DNA of 64,000 bases from Lactifluus volemus (taxonomy: Eukaryota; Basidiomycota; Agaricomycetes; Russulales; Russulaceae): the NCBI GenBank assembly GCA_022376515.1, contig WTXI01000084.1, positions 62,001-126,000 on the forward strand, written 5' to 3'. The notes beneath the pieces are model-generated. The model was not told where the DNA came from, made no database searches, and saw only the letters and a list, made by a program, of their open reading frames with translations. Shown here in pieces: positions 22,540 to 31,665 of the stretch. Made by a program: the position numbers and the translations under genes. The stretch's first letter is position 1, and every line of letters starts with the position of its first letter.

Positions 22540-24356
22540 CTTGATTATGACATATCCGAGATCACCGTCGTTGAGCCCTCCTCTCCCTCAAAGGTCCCTT
22601 CGTCATCATCACCCCCAGGCACCGCCAAGTCAGACACATTCCAAACAACTTCACGAGTCTTGGAGCAGACTTCCACCTCCGCCGTTCCGGGCGTATCTAC
22701 TTCCCTGTCGACGGCGGATGAGAAAGTGACGCTTGATATACGGTGGACCGTACTTTGCGACCTTTTCTTGGTACTCATCGCAGACAGCGTGTATGATGCA
22801 AGATCGCGCGTTCTACTTGAGATGGTCGCCATCTACCTTGGCTTTGGGTGGCTGGACTTTGTCAAGTTTAAACAGAGAGTGTCGGAGGCACTCGAGATTC
22901 AGGAGGGCATCGAAAACATGGAGCAACGAGAGATTATTGAGAGCCGGCAGAAGTCCTCGCGAAAACGAAGGTACATGATGGTCGGTTTGGCGACGCTCGG
23001 TAAGTCTTTTGTTTCCCTTCGCTCTCGTGATCTATGCCAATTTGGTTTGCCAGGGGGTGGTCTTGTAATCGGATTGTCAGCAGGACTACTCGCACCGGTA
23101 ATTGGAGCTGGCCTCGGTGCGGCCTTTACAACCGTCGGCATATCTGGAACAGCTGGCTTCCTCGGCGGCGCAGGCGGTGCTGCGGTCATTACAACTGGAG
23201 GCGTTTTGACCGGGTCCAGTATAGCCGCCTCAGGCATGGCGCGGAGAACTGGGGCGGTCCGGACATTTGATATGCTGCCATTACACAACAACAAGCGAGT
23301 CAACTGCATTGTCACAGTGCCAGGGTGAGCCCCTGCACCGCGTTCTGGACAGGGCCTCCATTCATTGTTAACCGCTCAATGTCATTTTACGTTAGATTTT
23401 TGAATGGGCAACTGGACGACCCTCGCTTGCCCTACAGTGTCCTAGACCCCGTTGTAGGGGATGTCTTCAGCGTTCTCTGGGAACCCGAGATGATCCGTGA
23501 GACCGGAAGTGCGCTGCGAATAATGACGGCTAAGGTTCTCTCACAAGTTGGACAGACTGTCCTGGCAGCCACTGCCATGATGGCGCTCATGAGTGCGCTG
23601 CAGTGGCCCATCAGTAAGCGTGTTCCCTTCTTATTCGCGTCTTTCCTCGTAGATCACGCCACCTCGTACAGTCCTGACCAAATTGGGGTATTTGATCGAC
23701 AACCCCTGGAACAATGCGCTCGATCGGGCCAAAGCGGCAGGCAGCGTCCTTGCGGACATTCTCGTTCAGTGCCACCTCGGCGTCCGACCAATTACACTCA
23801 TTGGGTTCTCTCTCGGAGCACGGGTCATCTTCTACGCTCTGCTAGAACTCTCGAAGCAAAAGGCATTCGGTGTCGTACAGGATGTCTTTTTACTGGGAGC
23901 AACCCTGTCCGCTTCCCGAAAGAATTGGTTTCAAGTACGCTCCATCGTTTCGGGTCGCTTCGTAAACGTGTTTGCGCGCAACGATTGGGTATTGAATTAC
24001 CTTTTCCGTGCGACAAGTGGCGGTGTCGGGACTGTCGCTGGCCTGCATCCCGTGGAGAATGTTCCAGGGCTAGAGAACGTCGATGTCACTGATAAGATCA
24101 CAGGACATACGAGTTACCGCATGTTCATGCCGCTGATATTGGATCAACTGGGTTTTCCCGTCTCAGCTGACCACTTTATGAGCCTGAGGTGAGAGTCTGG
24201 GTTTAATCTGAGTTTTTCCGGAGTCACTTAGCCTTGCAGGAACCTGATTTTGAAGAAGACCGCATTGTGGTTCGCGAAGGGGAGGAGGTCCCAAAGAAGG
24301 GTTGGTTTTCAACAAGAGGGAAACCGTCCGCACCTGTTGTCTCGATCACCACTTAA
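22540..24356 (+). pseudogene. DUF726 (TMCO4-like) alpha/beta-hydrolase gene, captured and 5'-truncated
   Basis: Five exons can be traced: about 22540-22999, 23054-23324, 23396-23613, 23672-24188 and 24240-24356, all with GT-AG introns. The protein has an N-terminal helical part (YDARSRVLLEMVAIYLGFGW), then RKRRYMMVGLATLGGGLVIG, and Gly/Ala-rich membrane segments. The hydrolase core follows, with VNCIVTVPGFLNG and the nucleophile motif GFSLGARV. It then runs DVFLLGATLSAS, FARNDWVLNYLFRAT and VDVTDKITGHTSYRMFMPLI. Just before the last intron one T seems missing (HFM instead of HFYEPE), which shifts the frame. The last exon in the ancestral frame still reads PEEPDFEEDRIVVREGEE. The usual N-terminus is absent and is replaced by FAS sequence. 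The stop codon lies in the terminal repeat. Family role (lipase-like membrane protein) is known only loosely. Confidence 0.85.
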
Positions 24357-24767
24357 TGTACTTAAATTCTGCTTAAAATGTTCTAAGTTACATGTGTTGC
24401 TTAATTGTCACTTAAAACATTTGGTTGACTCCTTACCGGTTGTGTCTGTTTTCTTAAATTTCACTTAAAACATCCGGCTGACTGCTTACCAATTGTATCA
24501 ATTTGCTTATTATCACTTAGAACTTTCAGTTATCTTAATCTCCACTCAATGTACTTAAATTCTGCTTAAAATATTTGGTGGACCTCTTAACAGTTGTATC
24601 TGTTTGCTTAATTTCCACTTAAAACATCTGGTTGATCGCTTACCAGTTGTATCGATTCGCTTAATTATCGCTTAGAACTTTCAGTCCGCTTAATATACTT
24701 AAATGTACTTAATCCTACTTAAAAAGCAATTTTAAGTACTTTTTAAGTGCTTTTTAAGCGAGAATCT
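24345..24767. repeat. Right subterminal CTTAAA-rich repeats of the giant transposon
   Basis: Two diverged units of about 190 bp share CAATGTACTTAAATTCTGC (24347 and 24540 areas), CACTTAAAACAT, TTACC(A/G)(A/G)TTGT and CGCTTAGAACTTTCAGT. Their sequence differs from the left array but the CTTAAA theme is shared. Confidence 0.8.
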
Positions 24768-24813
24768 TTAAGTGACTTTAAGTAGAAATAAGCTGCTTGG
24801 ACATTTTGCTGAT
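24768..24813 (-). repeat. Right terminal inverted repeat of the giant transposon
   Basis: On the minus strand it starts ATCAGCAAAATGTCCAAGC and continues AGCTTATTTCTACTTAAA, mirroring the left end. Confidence 0.9.
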
Positions 24814-24817
24814 GAAC
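24814..24817. repeat. Giant transposon target-site duplication, right (GAAC)
   Basis: GAAC directly follows the right terminal inverted repeat. Dropping one copy and the element restores the interrupted reading frame. Confidence 0.85.
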
Positions 24818-25156
24818 GAAGCTAGCTGTGGACGTTCCATTGCCATCTGGAACATTGGGTAATTTCCAGTCAGGGAGGATTTCGTTAGGAATCCATCCCA
24901 CTCCGGGGTGGACATTCGGTTGAGGTCCATCGGGGGTAGGGGTTCGCATCATTTCGCGCTGTTCCCTTTCGGCTTCCTCGAGGGCCATCACAACGTCATG
25001 GGAGATAAGCGTTTCCACTGCTTCGTCGAACGGGGAAATGGGCTCATCGGGGGTAGTCGGGGGTAGGTCAGGGGTGTTCCCTGGCGGAGTTGTAACGTGG
25101 TAGGAAGGGGAGGGTGGAACTGGAGGGAGGTCGGATTGGTAGGACGGCGCTGGGCT
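24818..25156 (-). pseudogene. Gypsy accessory ORF, part 2 (linker region)
   Basis: This middle part is proline-rich (SYQSDLPPVPPSPSYH) with an acidic helix (SHDVVMALEEAEREQREMM), and ends STASFV at the giant transposon. It continues upstream into part 1 in frame once the solo LTR and one GGGCT copy are removed (ILTSP-APSYQ). No domain is recognised in it. Confidence 0.8.
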
Positions 25157-26091
25157 TGTTACGGTTATGCGGGCCGCCCGGCCCATTTCTTACTGTTTTC
25201 CGTTTGATTTTCGACTTGTGTTGTGACCTAGGATCCCTTTCCTTGGCCAGCCCCCTCTGTTCCGCTTCTAGGGGCTGTGCGTCGCCGTTTTGGACGTGTA
25301 TTTGACTCAGGGATCATGACTCAAATCTTGAGTCAGCGTTCTTGACTCAGATCTTGAGTCAGACGCACTGAGTCAGTTCTTGAGTCATCAGAACTGACTC
25401 AGGTCCTTAGTCAATAGTCTTGACTTCGCTACTGTACTGTGACCTTTGTAGGATAGTTGGCTGGCCCTCTGTACACATAAATAGGGCCCTGTAGACGAGC
25501 TGAAACCCCAGCTTCAGCTTCATCTAGAATCGCAGTTCATTGTCTCCTGCTCACACTCGCATCGAGTCTCTTCCTCTCTTCTTGTGAATCCCCTCTTCGT
25601 ACCTTGATCTAGGTACTTTGCGCCACGATCAGACATCTGTGAACTTGTTCCATTTCCGTACAACAAGTCCCCAGACGCCTGAACCCTAATACGAATGCGC
25701 TGTGAGAAGTAGTCCCCACTTCTCACCCCGCGTCCGCCCTCGAACCTTAGTTCAACCTCTCACGAGTGTCCTTGGAAGGCGAGCATCTCTTGCATTCCAA
25801 TTACACTCGCGCCCGTGTTGCGGTTGAACCTACACATCGTCATTAACCCATCTGCCACCGTCTATCCCTTTTGGGAACGGTAACTCCGACCATCGCGTGC
25901 GCCGGTCTGCTAGTCCGTCTCGCGCGATACAGACACCCAGAGTTCGCACAGTCAAGTCTACTCCACACAGGACCTTGCCTGCGCGTGCTAGAATTGATTA
26001 TTTGGTGTTGCTAGTCTTGTCCGACTCGCCACAGCAAATAGCCAACCAGAACGACGCTCACTTCGAGCCACGGTCCCTGCGAACCGTGACA
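25157..26091 (+). repeat. Solo LTR (935 bp) of a different retrotransposon
   Basis: It starts TGTTACGG and ends CCGTGACA, and is flanked by the perfect 5-bp duplication GGGCT (25152-25156 and 26092-26096). Inside, TGACTCA-type sites recur between about 25310 and 25420. A TATA-like CATAAATAGGG lies near 25477 and a pyrimidine-rich leader follows, which favours plus orientation. No internal retroelement genes remain, so it arose by LTR-LTR recombination. It is unrelated in length and sequence to the 480-bp Gypsy LTR. Confidence 0.9.
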
Positions 26092-26096
26092 GGGCT

Positions 26097-26623
26097 TGTC
26101 AATATTCGTCCCAGACGTCGCATCGTTTCTTCTGTGATGTCTGTTCGTGGGCGGAGCATGAGCGGGGGAGGTGACGGGATCCTAGTAGACCCAATGCTGT
26201 ATCGAGGGTCTGTACTGCCTAGCCGTCGTAGCGCTTCTTGGAGTGGGAAATTCCACATGTTTGCAGCCTTCAACACGTCCATGGCATGTTCGACCGCCCA
26301 TCGGAAGTGGGTAACTGCGTCTTGGTCAGGTAGTGGGTAGGGCAGGTGACCGGTGATTCTCATCGCTGATCGTGTAGGAAGTCTGTGGAAATCCTGAGTG
26401 GCACCAATGATTGCGGCTTGGTAAGCCATCATGATGTATCTATTGAAGTTTGGTTCGTCTGTGGCATTGAATGCCGCTACTGGCATTCTTTGGCGGTGGA
26501 TCGGTTCGAGGGTCCCTCCTTCCGTGACCTCAAGGTCTACGCTGAAGTCGGGGGTGGTGAGAGAGGTAGAGGGGTGTCGGTAGTAGTTGGGGAGGTAGTG
26601 GGGGAAGAGGTGGAAGACATGTT
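26097..26623 (-). pseudogene. Gypsy accessory ORF, part 1 (N-terminal)
   Basis: It begins MSSTSSPTTSPTTTDTPLPL at 26623, 72 bp after the pol stop at 26695. After a one-base frame change near 26540 it continues FSVDLEVTEGGTLEPIHRQR, then FNRYIMMAYQAAIIGATQD and VTHFRWAVEHAMDVLK, and runs to RILTSP at the solo LTR. The helical character is compatible with a capsid-like domain, but I recognise no named family. Together with parts 2 and 3 it would be about 530 residues. Confidence 0.65.
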
Positions 26624-26694
26624 GCTGTAGTTGTGAACTGGTTGGGTGAACGGAGTAGTGGGATGAGGGACGTTTAGTAGAGTGGGGGTTGTAT

Positions 26695-29600
26695 TTATAC
26701 TTCTGGTCGTCCAGCCGTAGCGGAGTTTTGATAATATTCTTTGAGGAGTTCGGGGGCGTCTAGGGCTTTGTGTTTGACCCATGTATTGTCGGAGTTTGGG
26801 TACCCTTTCCAGTGGACGAGGTATTGAAGTCCTCCTCCTCTGCCCTTTTGCTTCTTCACGTCTAGTATCGCATCGATTTCGTATTCTTCTTCACTCTTAT
26901 CGATGATCGGTGGTGGTCGTGCAAATGGCGTGCCGTAGGCCTCCGTCTCCTTATATGGTGATAGGAGATCGATATGGAAGACGTCGTGCACCTTCATTGA
27001 CTCTGGGAGGTCTAGACGGAACGCCACCGGCGTCACTTCTTCTGTGATTGTGAAAGGTCCGTATCTTTTGGGCATGAGTTTTCGTTTGCCCTTGATCGAT
27101 AGGTTCTTCCCTTCTAACCACACTTGATCACCTTTCTTGAGTTTCTCCGTCGTCTTTCCTCGTGGGTTTCGCGGCGTCTTGTCGTCTTTAGTCTTTTGTA
27201 TCATCTGAAGTCGTTCTTGGGCTGACTGTCTGGCTTCTGCGAGTTCTCGGAGTCGATCGATCGCTGCTGGGACGTTCTCTTCGATCAGTTGAATATTGAT
27301 TTGGGGGTGCGTTCCATGAGGAGTTCATGAGGTGATTTTCGAGCTATGTCATGTTTCCACGAGTTGTGAGTGAATTCTGCCATGGGGAGCAGTCGTGCCC
27401 AGTCATGGGGTCGATTGCTGGTCCATGGTCGTAGGTATTGTTCTACCCACGCGTTCATTCGTTCTGTCTGTCCGTCAGTTCGTGGGTGAAACGCGGTGGA
27501 CAGATTTTGTTGGATCCCTGTGTCTTTACAGATTGCACGAGAGAAGTTGGAGGTAAAGCGTGGATCTCGGTCTGATATGATTCGTCGTGGTAAGCCGAAC
27601 CATGGTACTAGGTGGCGGAGGTATTCCTTAGCGACTTCAGGCCGTCAATTGTTTTCGTGCATGGGATGAATTTAGCCGCTTTGGAACATCCCTGGTCGAC
27701 GATGGTCAGGATGCTGTCATATCCTTCTGACTTTGGTAAGTCTGTGATGAGGTCCATGGATATATATTGAAAGGGGCCGTCTTCTACATGTGTATCAAAA
27801 CGTTGGAGGGGTGCTTTCGATCGTGGGAGGTTCGTCTTTGATTCTTGACATTTGGCGCACCCTTTCACATATTCTTCTACGAATTCTCGGAGTCGGGGCC
27901 CTTCGTACGATCGTTTGACTAATTCCCATGTATTGGCGATACCTGGGTGTCCACCAATAGGGCTGTCGTGGATTTGTCGAAGGATCGATCGTCGACGTTC
28001 TATGTTGTCTTCCAGGAAGGTTTTACGTAGGGAGTCATGTTGGGGTTCAGAAAAAAGGGTGTCTGGCAGGAGAATGCGTGGTTCATCGGTGTTCACCCCC
28101 TTATTAAGGTCTGATCTCCGCGATAGGAGGTCGGCAACGGTGTTTTGGTGTCCAGGGATATGGGCGAGGGTATAGTTGAAGTCCTGTAGGAACGTGAGCC
28201 AACGGGCTTGTCGTCCTGTAACTTTCTGTGGTTCACAGAAATATTGAAGGTTTTTGTGATCCGTCCTTACTTCCACGGCATGTTTAGCTCCGAGGAAGAA
28301 CGGTCGGCCACATTTAAACCCGAATATGATCGCAGCCAGTTCTTTGTCGTGGGTGTCGTAGTTTCTTTCGGCATCTAGGAGGGTCCGGCTATGGAACGCG
28401 ATTGGGTGGATTCCATCATCAAAATCCTGGGCAATGACAGCTCCTAGGGCGAAGCCAGAAGCGTCTGTTTCCAGGATGAAGCGTTTGGTCCAATCAGGGG
28501 CTCAAAGGACTGGTGATTCAGTACAAACTCGTTTTAACTGGTTGAACGCTGTCTGTTCCTTGGTCGACCACGACCACTGTCGATTTTTGCACGTAAGGTC
28601 ATTTAGGGGTCGTGCAATGTTGGAGAAATGGGGAATGAAGGCGCGGTAGAAGTTACAGAATCCAAGGAAGCTGCGCACTTCTTTTACAGTAGTAGGTGTC
28701 GGCCAATCAGTGATTCCTTTGACTTTGATGGGGTCCATCCGAATCTTGCCATTGCCGATGATCACTCCCAAGTATTCAACTTCCTTTTGATGGAAGTGGC
28801 ATTTTTCCGGTTTAAGGAAGAGATCGTGTTTTGCCAGTTTGTTTAGGATGTGATCGACTCGTAGACTATGAAGGACTTCGTCGTCTGTAGTTGCAATGAT
28901 GATGTCGTCCATGTAAATCTTGACCCATCCTTCTTGTATTTCATCTCGGAATATTTCGTCCATCATTGTTTGGAAGGTAGCTGGGGAGTTGCATAGACCG
29001 AAGAACATTACTGTAGGTTCGAATAATCCTTCACTGGTTTTGAATGCTGCCTTCCACTTGTCACCTTCTTTTAGTCAGATATTGTTGTATCCCCAACGAA
29101 CATCAAACTTAGTGAATAACTTTTTATCCGCTAGGTCGTGAATGAGGTCGGTGATCAGGGGAAGGGGGTAGCGGTTAGGGATTGTCCATTCATTAAGTTT
29201 CCGATAATCCTGTACTGGTCGTAACTTCCCGTCCTTTTTTCCTACGAAGAAGAAGCCACAAGCATATTGTGATTTGGATCTACGAATTCTTCCTAGTCGT
29301 AAGTTCGTGGCGATGAATTCTTTTTGTGCTTGCTTCTCAGCAGGGGATAATGGGTATACGCGGCAGTCTAGTGAGGTGGGGGCGCCTGGTTTTAGGTCGA
29401 TGGCATGGTCCCATTTCCTTGGTCCTGGGAATCGTTCCGAGGCATCTTCTTGAAAGACCTTCCCATACTGGTGGTATTGTTTCGGGACGATCTGATCCCA
29501 GGTTTTTTTGTCTTCCTTGGCCTGCACTGCCAATTGAGTGGCCATCGTAGTTTTTGCTATTCTAGGGGATAGGGTTTCTTCTCCTTTAGTGATGGCGACG

Positions 29601-29888
29601 ACTTCTCCGGATAGTTCCCCTTTTTCCCAGTCGATGGTAGGATTGAACGATTCAAAGAAGGGGTACCCTAGGATGACGTCATCTTCTCCTATGTCGGTGA
29701 CGAAGAATAGGTGGTCGCATGGTTTCCCATTTAGCTTGAGGGTTAGTTCGACACCTGTCGTCGTTTTTCCTGCTTGATTGATAGTTCCATCCACATTGCG
29801 GACATTTCATGGTCGTTGTAGCGGTCGCTCTTTTAATCCGAGTTTGTTTACCAGTCGCAGGTGGATGAAGCATTCAGTGGCTCCTGTG
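26695..29888 (-). pseudogene. Gypsy pol: protease, reverse transcriptase, RNase H, integrase, chromodomain
   Basis: Minus-strand order: an aspartic protease remnant starting TGATECF (its catalytic Asp lies beyond the small DNA element and is lost) with VILGYPFFESFNP; RT with KFDVRWGYNN, FFGLCNSPATFQ and YMDDIIIATTDD; RNase H; integrase with the HHCC finger (HPGIANTWELV ... CAKCQ) and SMDLITDLPKS; and a C-terminal chromodomain (YLVHWKGYPNSDNTWV, about 26790-26890). The chromodomain usually steers integration to heterochromatin. Breaks include in-frame TGA stops near 29075, 28500 and 29810, and frameshifts near 27635 and 27306 (the latter in a C5 run). The element cannot make its own polymerase. 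Orientation and order agree with the flanking LTRs. Confidence 0.92.
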
Positions 29889-29889
29889 C

Positions 29890-31411
29890 ATCAGGAAAAT
29901 CCAGAAAAAACTTAGTTGGCTTAACCAGCTTATTTCATTTTTAAGCCTGTCAAGTTGCTCAAGCTGCTTATTTTTTACTTAGAAAATGAGTATGTACAAC
30001 AAGTAAGCAAATCAAGGCCAAAGATAAGCACATTAAGTAATTAAGATGTGTAAGACACTTAAGACAAGCAAAACAGAAATAAAAAATTAATTTATGTAAT
30101 TTAACTAAAGTCCGAAAAAAGATATGCTAAGTCGCGACTCGCGAAATTTTCGCTAAGTCGTTACAGTGGGTGTGTATTATTTACTACTGTTTGCACAATG
30201 TTGATTTTCGTGCCTCTCGAGTCTGCCGCCCCTTTCCATCTCTCCCTCTATCCCCCTCCGTCGTTGTCTGCCTCGCCCCAACACGTCCCACCGCTGCCTC
30301 CTCCGCGTCCCCTCCTTCTCTGCCCCTGCCTCTGCCTCCTTCTCTGCCTCCTTCTCTGCCTCCCTCTCTGCCTCCCTCTCTGGCTCTGGCTCTGGCTCTT
30401 GTTCTGGCTCTGCCTCTTCGCGTCGTCATGCGCCTCCTGTGCCCGCGCCTCCCCCACCGCTTTTGTTTCCTCTTGGATCCACTGTCTCTGTGAGGCAGTC
30501 TACGTTGTCGCGCTGCCTGCGCCGACGTCCTGGTACGTTATCACGCTGCCTGCCCCGCCTCAACGCTAACTGACTTTTTTTCTTTTTTTTCGTCGCCTCC
30601 TCCTCCTCCTTGACTACCTGCTCCCGCGCTGCCGCCTCTGCTGCCTGGACCACCACCCCCTGCGCCTCCTCCTCCTACGTCTCGCGCCTCCTCCCGTGCC
30701 TCCTCCCGCGCCTCCCGTGCCTCCTCCCGCGCCTCCCGTGCCTCCTCCCACGCCTCCTCCCACGTCCCGCGCCTTCTCCTGCGCTTCCTCCTGCGCTTCC
30801 TCGCTCCCTCGTGCCCCGCGCCTCCTGTGCGTCCCGTGCGTTCTCTCGCGCCTCCCGCGCGCCTCGCCTCCTCCCGCGCGCTCGCTCTCGCCCCCATGCG
30901 CCTCGCCTCCGCCCGCGCGTTCTCTCGTGCCTTCCACGCCCCTCGCCTCCTCCCGCGCGTTCTCTCGCGCCTCCCACGCCCCACGCCCCCTCCCGCGCCT
31001 CCTCCCGCGCCTCCCGCGGCCTCCTCCCACGCCTCCACCACCACCACCACCACCACCACCTCCCTGTGGCCCTGCAGCCCCCCACCCCTGCCAGGGCTGT
31101 TCCACCAAGGCTGGTGGAACCATTGTCTCCTGTACATAGTCATGTTGTAGTTTAGCTCAATATATGATTTTTATTGCCCTAAATCTGTGTGCTTGAAAAC
31201 TTTTGGTAAGCACAGATCTAAGCTGCCATTTAAGTGAACTAAGCCCAAAATAAGCATCAATAAGCCCTGGTTAAGTCAAATTAAGGAGAAGACCTAGCTT
31301 AGTCTAAGCATGGCCAGCTTAGAGACATTTTGCTTAAAAGTGCTTAGAAGTGTTGTTAAGTCATATTAAGCATGCTCAAGTGCTGTTAAGAAAAACTCGG
31401 ATTTTCCTGAT
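29890..31411. mobile_element. Small (1522 bp) TIR element, probably a non-autonomous relative of the giant transposon
   Basis: Both ends start ATCAGGAAAATCC, close to the ATCAGCAAAATGTCC of the giant element, and both have CTTAA-rich subterminal stretches (29900-30110 and 31180-31400). Flanks are GTGC and GTAC, an imperfect 4-bp duplication. The interior (30170-31150) is C/T-rich simple sequence made of CTCCC, CGCGCC and CCTCC motifs, giving long Pro/Arg-rich frames on both strands that I do not regard as genes. No transposase is present. Its right end abuts the broken Gypsy 5' LTR and its left end abuts the broken protease, so a deletion accompanied it. Confidence 0.75.
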
Positions 31412-31412
31412 G

Positions 31413-31660
31413 TACCTGAGTTCTACAGGAGAACGAGCTTAAGGCCCGTCTCAGAGGTACAAGGGATATATATACGGGACTGTCGGATCGTACTAGAATG
31501 TTCAGGATGTACCTGTGAATGTATGGAATCGTACAGAATCAGCCGGAACATTATGGAACTAAGCGGAAGGTGGGAGAATCATCCAATGTATCGATGAGTA
31601 AGCGAGGAAAAATGATGAGTCGGGGTCACCTGTGATCGTCACATCACGTCTTCCGTGACA
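31413..31660 (-). repeat. Gypsy 5' LTR, truncated (248 of 480 bp)
   Basis: It is nearly identical to 3314-3561 of the 3' LTR. It stops abruptly where the 1.5-kb TIR element begins (31411). The missing remainder, the primer-binding site and whatever preceded the protease were lost with or after that insertion. Confidence 0.9.
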
Positions 31661-31665
31661 AGATG
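31661..31665. repeat. Gypsy target-site duplication, 5' copy (AGATG)
   Basis: AGATG abuts the outer end of the 5' LTR; partner at 3077-3081. Confidence 0.9.

Larger units (their letters stand above)
4311..24813. mobile_element. Giant 20.5-kb Plavaka-type DNA transposon carrying host gene fragments
   Basis: The ends are inverted repeats beginning ATCAGCAAAATGTCC, flanked by the 4-bp duplication GAAC (4307-4310 and 24814-24817). Inside, from left to right: CTTAAA-rich subterminal repeats, a DUF6532-like gene (minus), a repetitive noncoding block, a fatty acid synthase piece (minus), a second DUF6532-like gene (minus), a nucleoside transporter fragment (plus), the Plavaka-type transposase (plus), a second fatty acid synthase piece (plus), a DUF726 hydrolase gene (plus) and right subterminal repeats. 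Excising it restores the Gypsy accessory ORF in frame (ASFV-LIDM), which proves a single insertion of the whole 20.5 kb. No TET/JBP gene, sometimes linked to KDZ-type elements, was found. Confidence 0.9.
3082..31660 (-). mobile_element. Chromodomain Ty3/Gypsy retrotransposon (chromovirus), inserted in LINE ORF2
   Basis: The outer ends are LTRs starting TGTCACGG and ending CCGTGACA on the minus strand. The element is flanked by the 5-bp duplication CATCT (plus AGATG at 3077-3081 and 31661-31665). In minus-strand order it holds a truncated 5' LTR, a 1.5-kb DNA element, pol (protease to chromodomain), an accessory ORF with zinc knuckles, a purine-rich tract and a 3' LTR of 480 bp. A solo LTR and a 20.5-kb DNA transposon interrupt the accessory ORF. 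Without the nested inserts the element is about 5.6 kb. Part of the 5' LTR, the primer site and the start of the protease region are missing next to the small DNA element. Confidence 0.92.

Noticed and set aside
4311..24813. A Starship (tyrosine recombinase) or Helitron as the carrier of cargo
   Set aside because: There is no DUF3435 captain or Rep/helicase gene; the inverted repeats, short duplication and Plavaka-type transposase point to cut and paste.
4311..24813. A TET/JBP dioxygenase gene, sometimes linked to related transposons
   Set aside because: No HxD...H double-stranded beta-helix motif was found in any frame I examined.
30170..31150. Overlapping Pro/Arg-rich and Gly/Glu-rich open frames on both strands
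   Set aside because: They come from C/T-rich simple sequence; mirror-image low-complexity products on both strands do not indicate genes.
3082..31660. A 28-kb giant LTR retrotransposon carrying FAS, transposase and hydrolase genes as its own cargo
   Set aside because: The cargo lies between inverted repeats with their own GAAC duplication; the LTR element proper is only about 5.6 kb.
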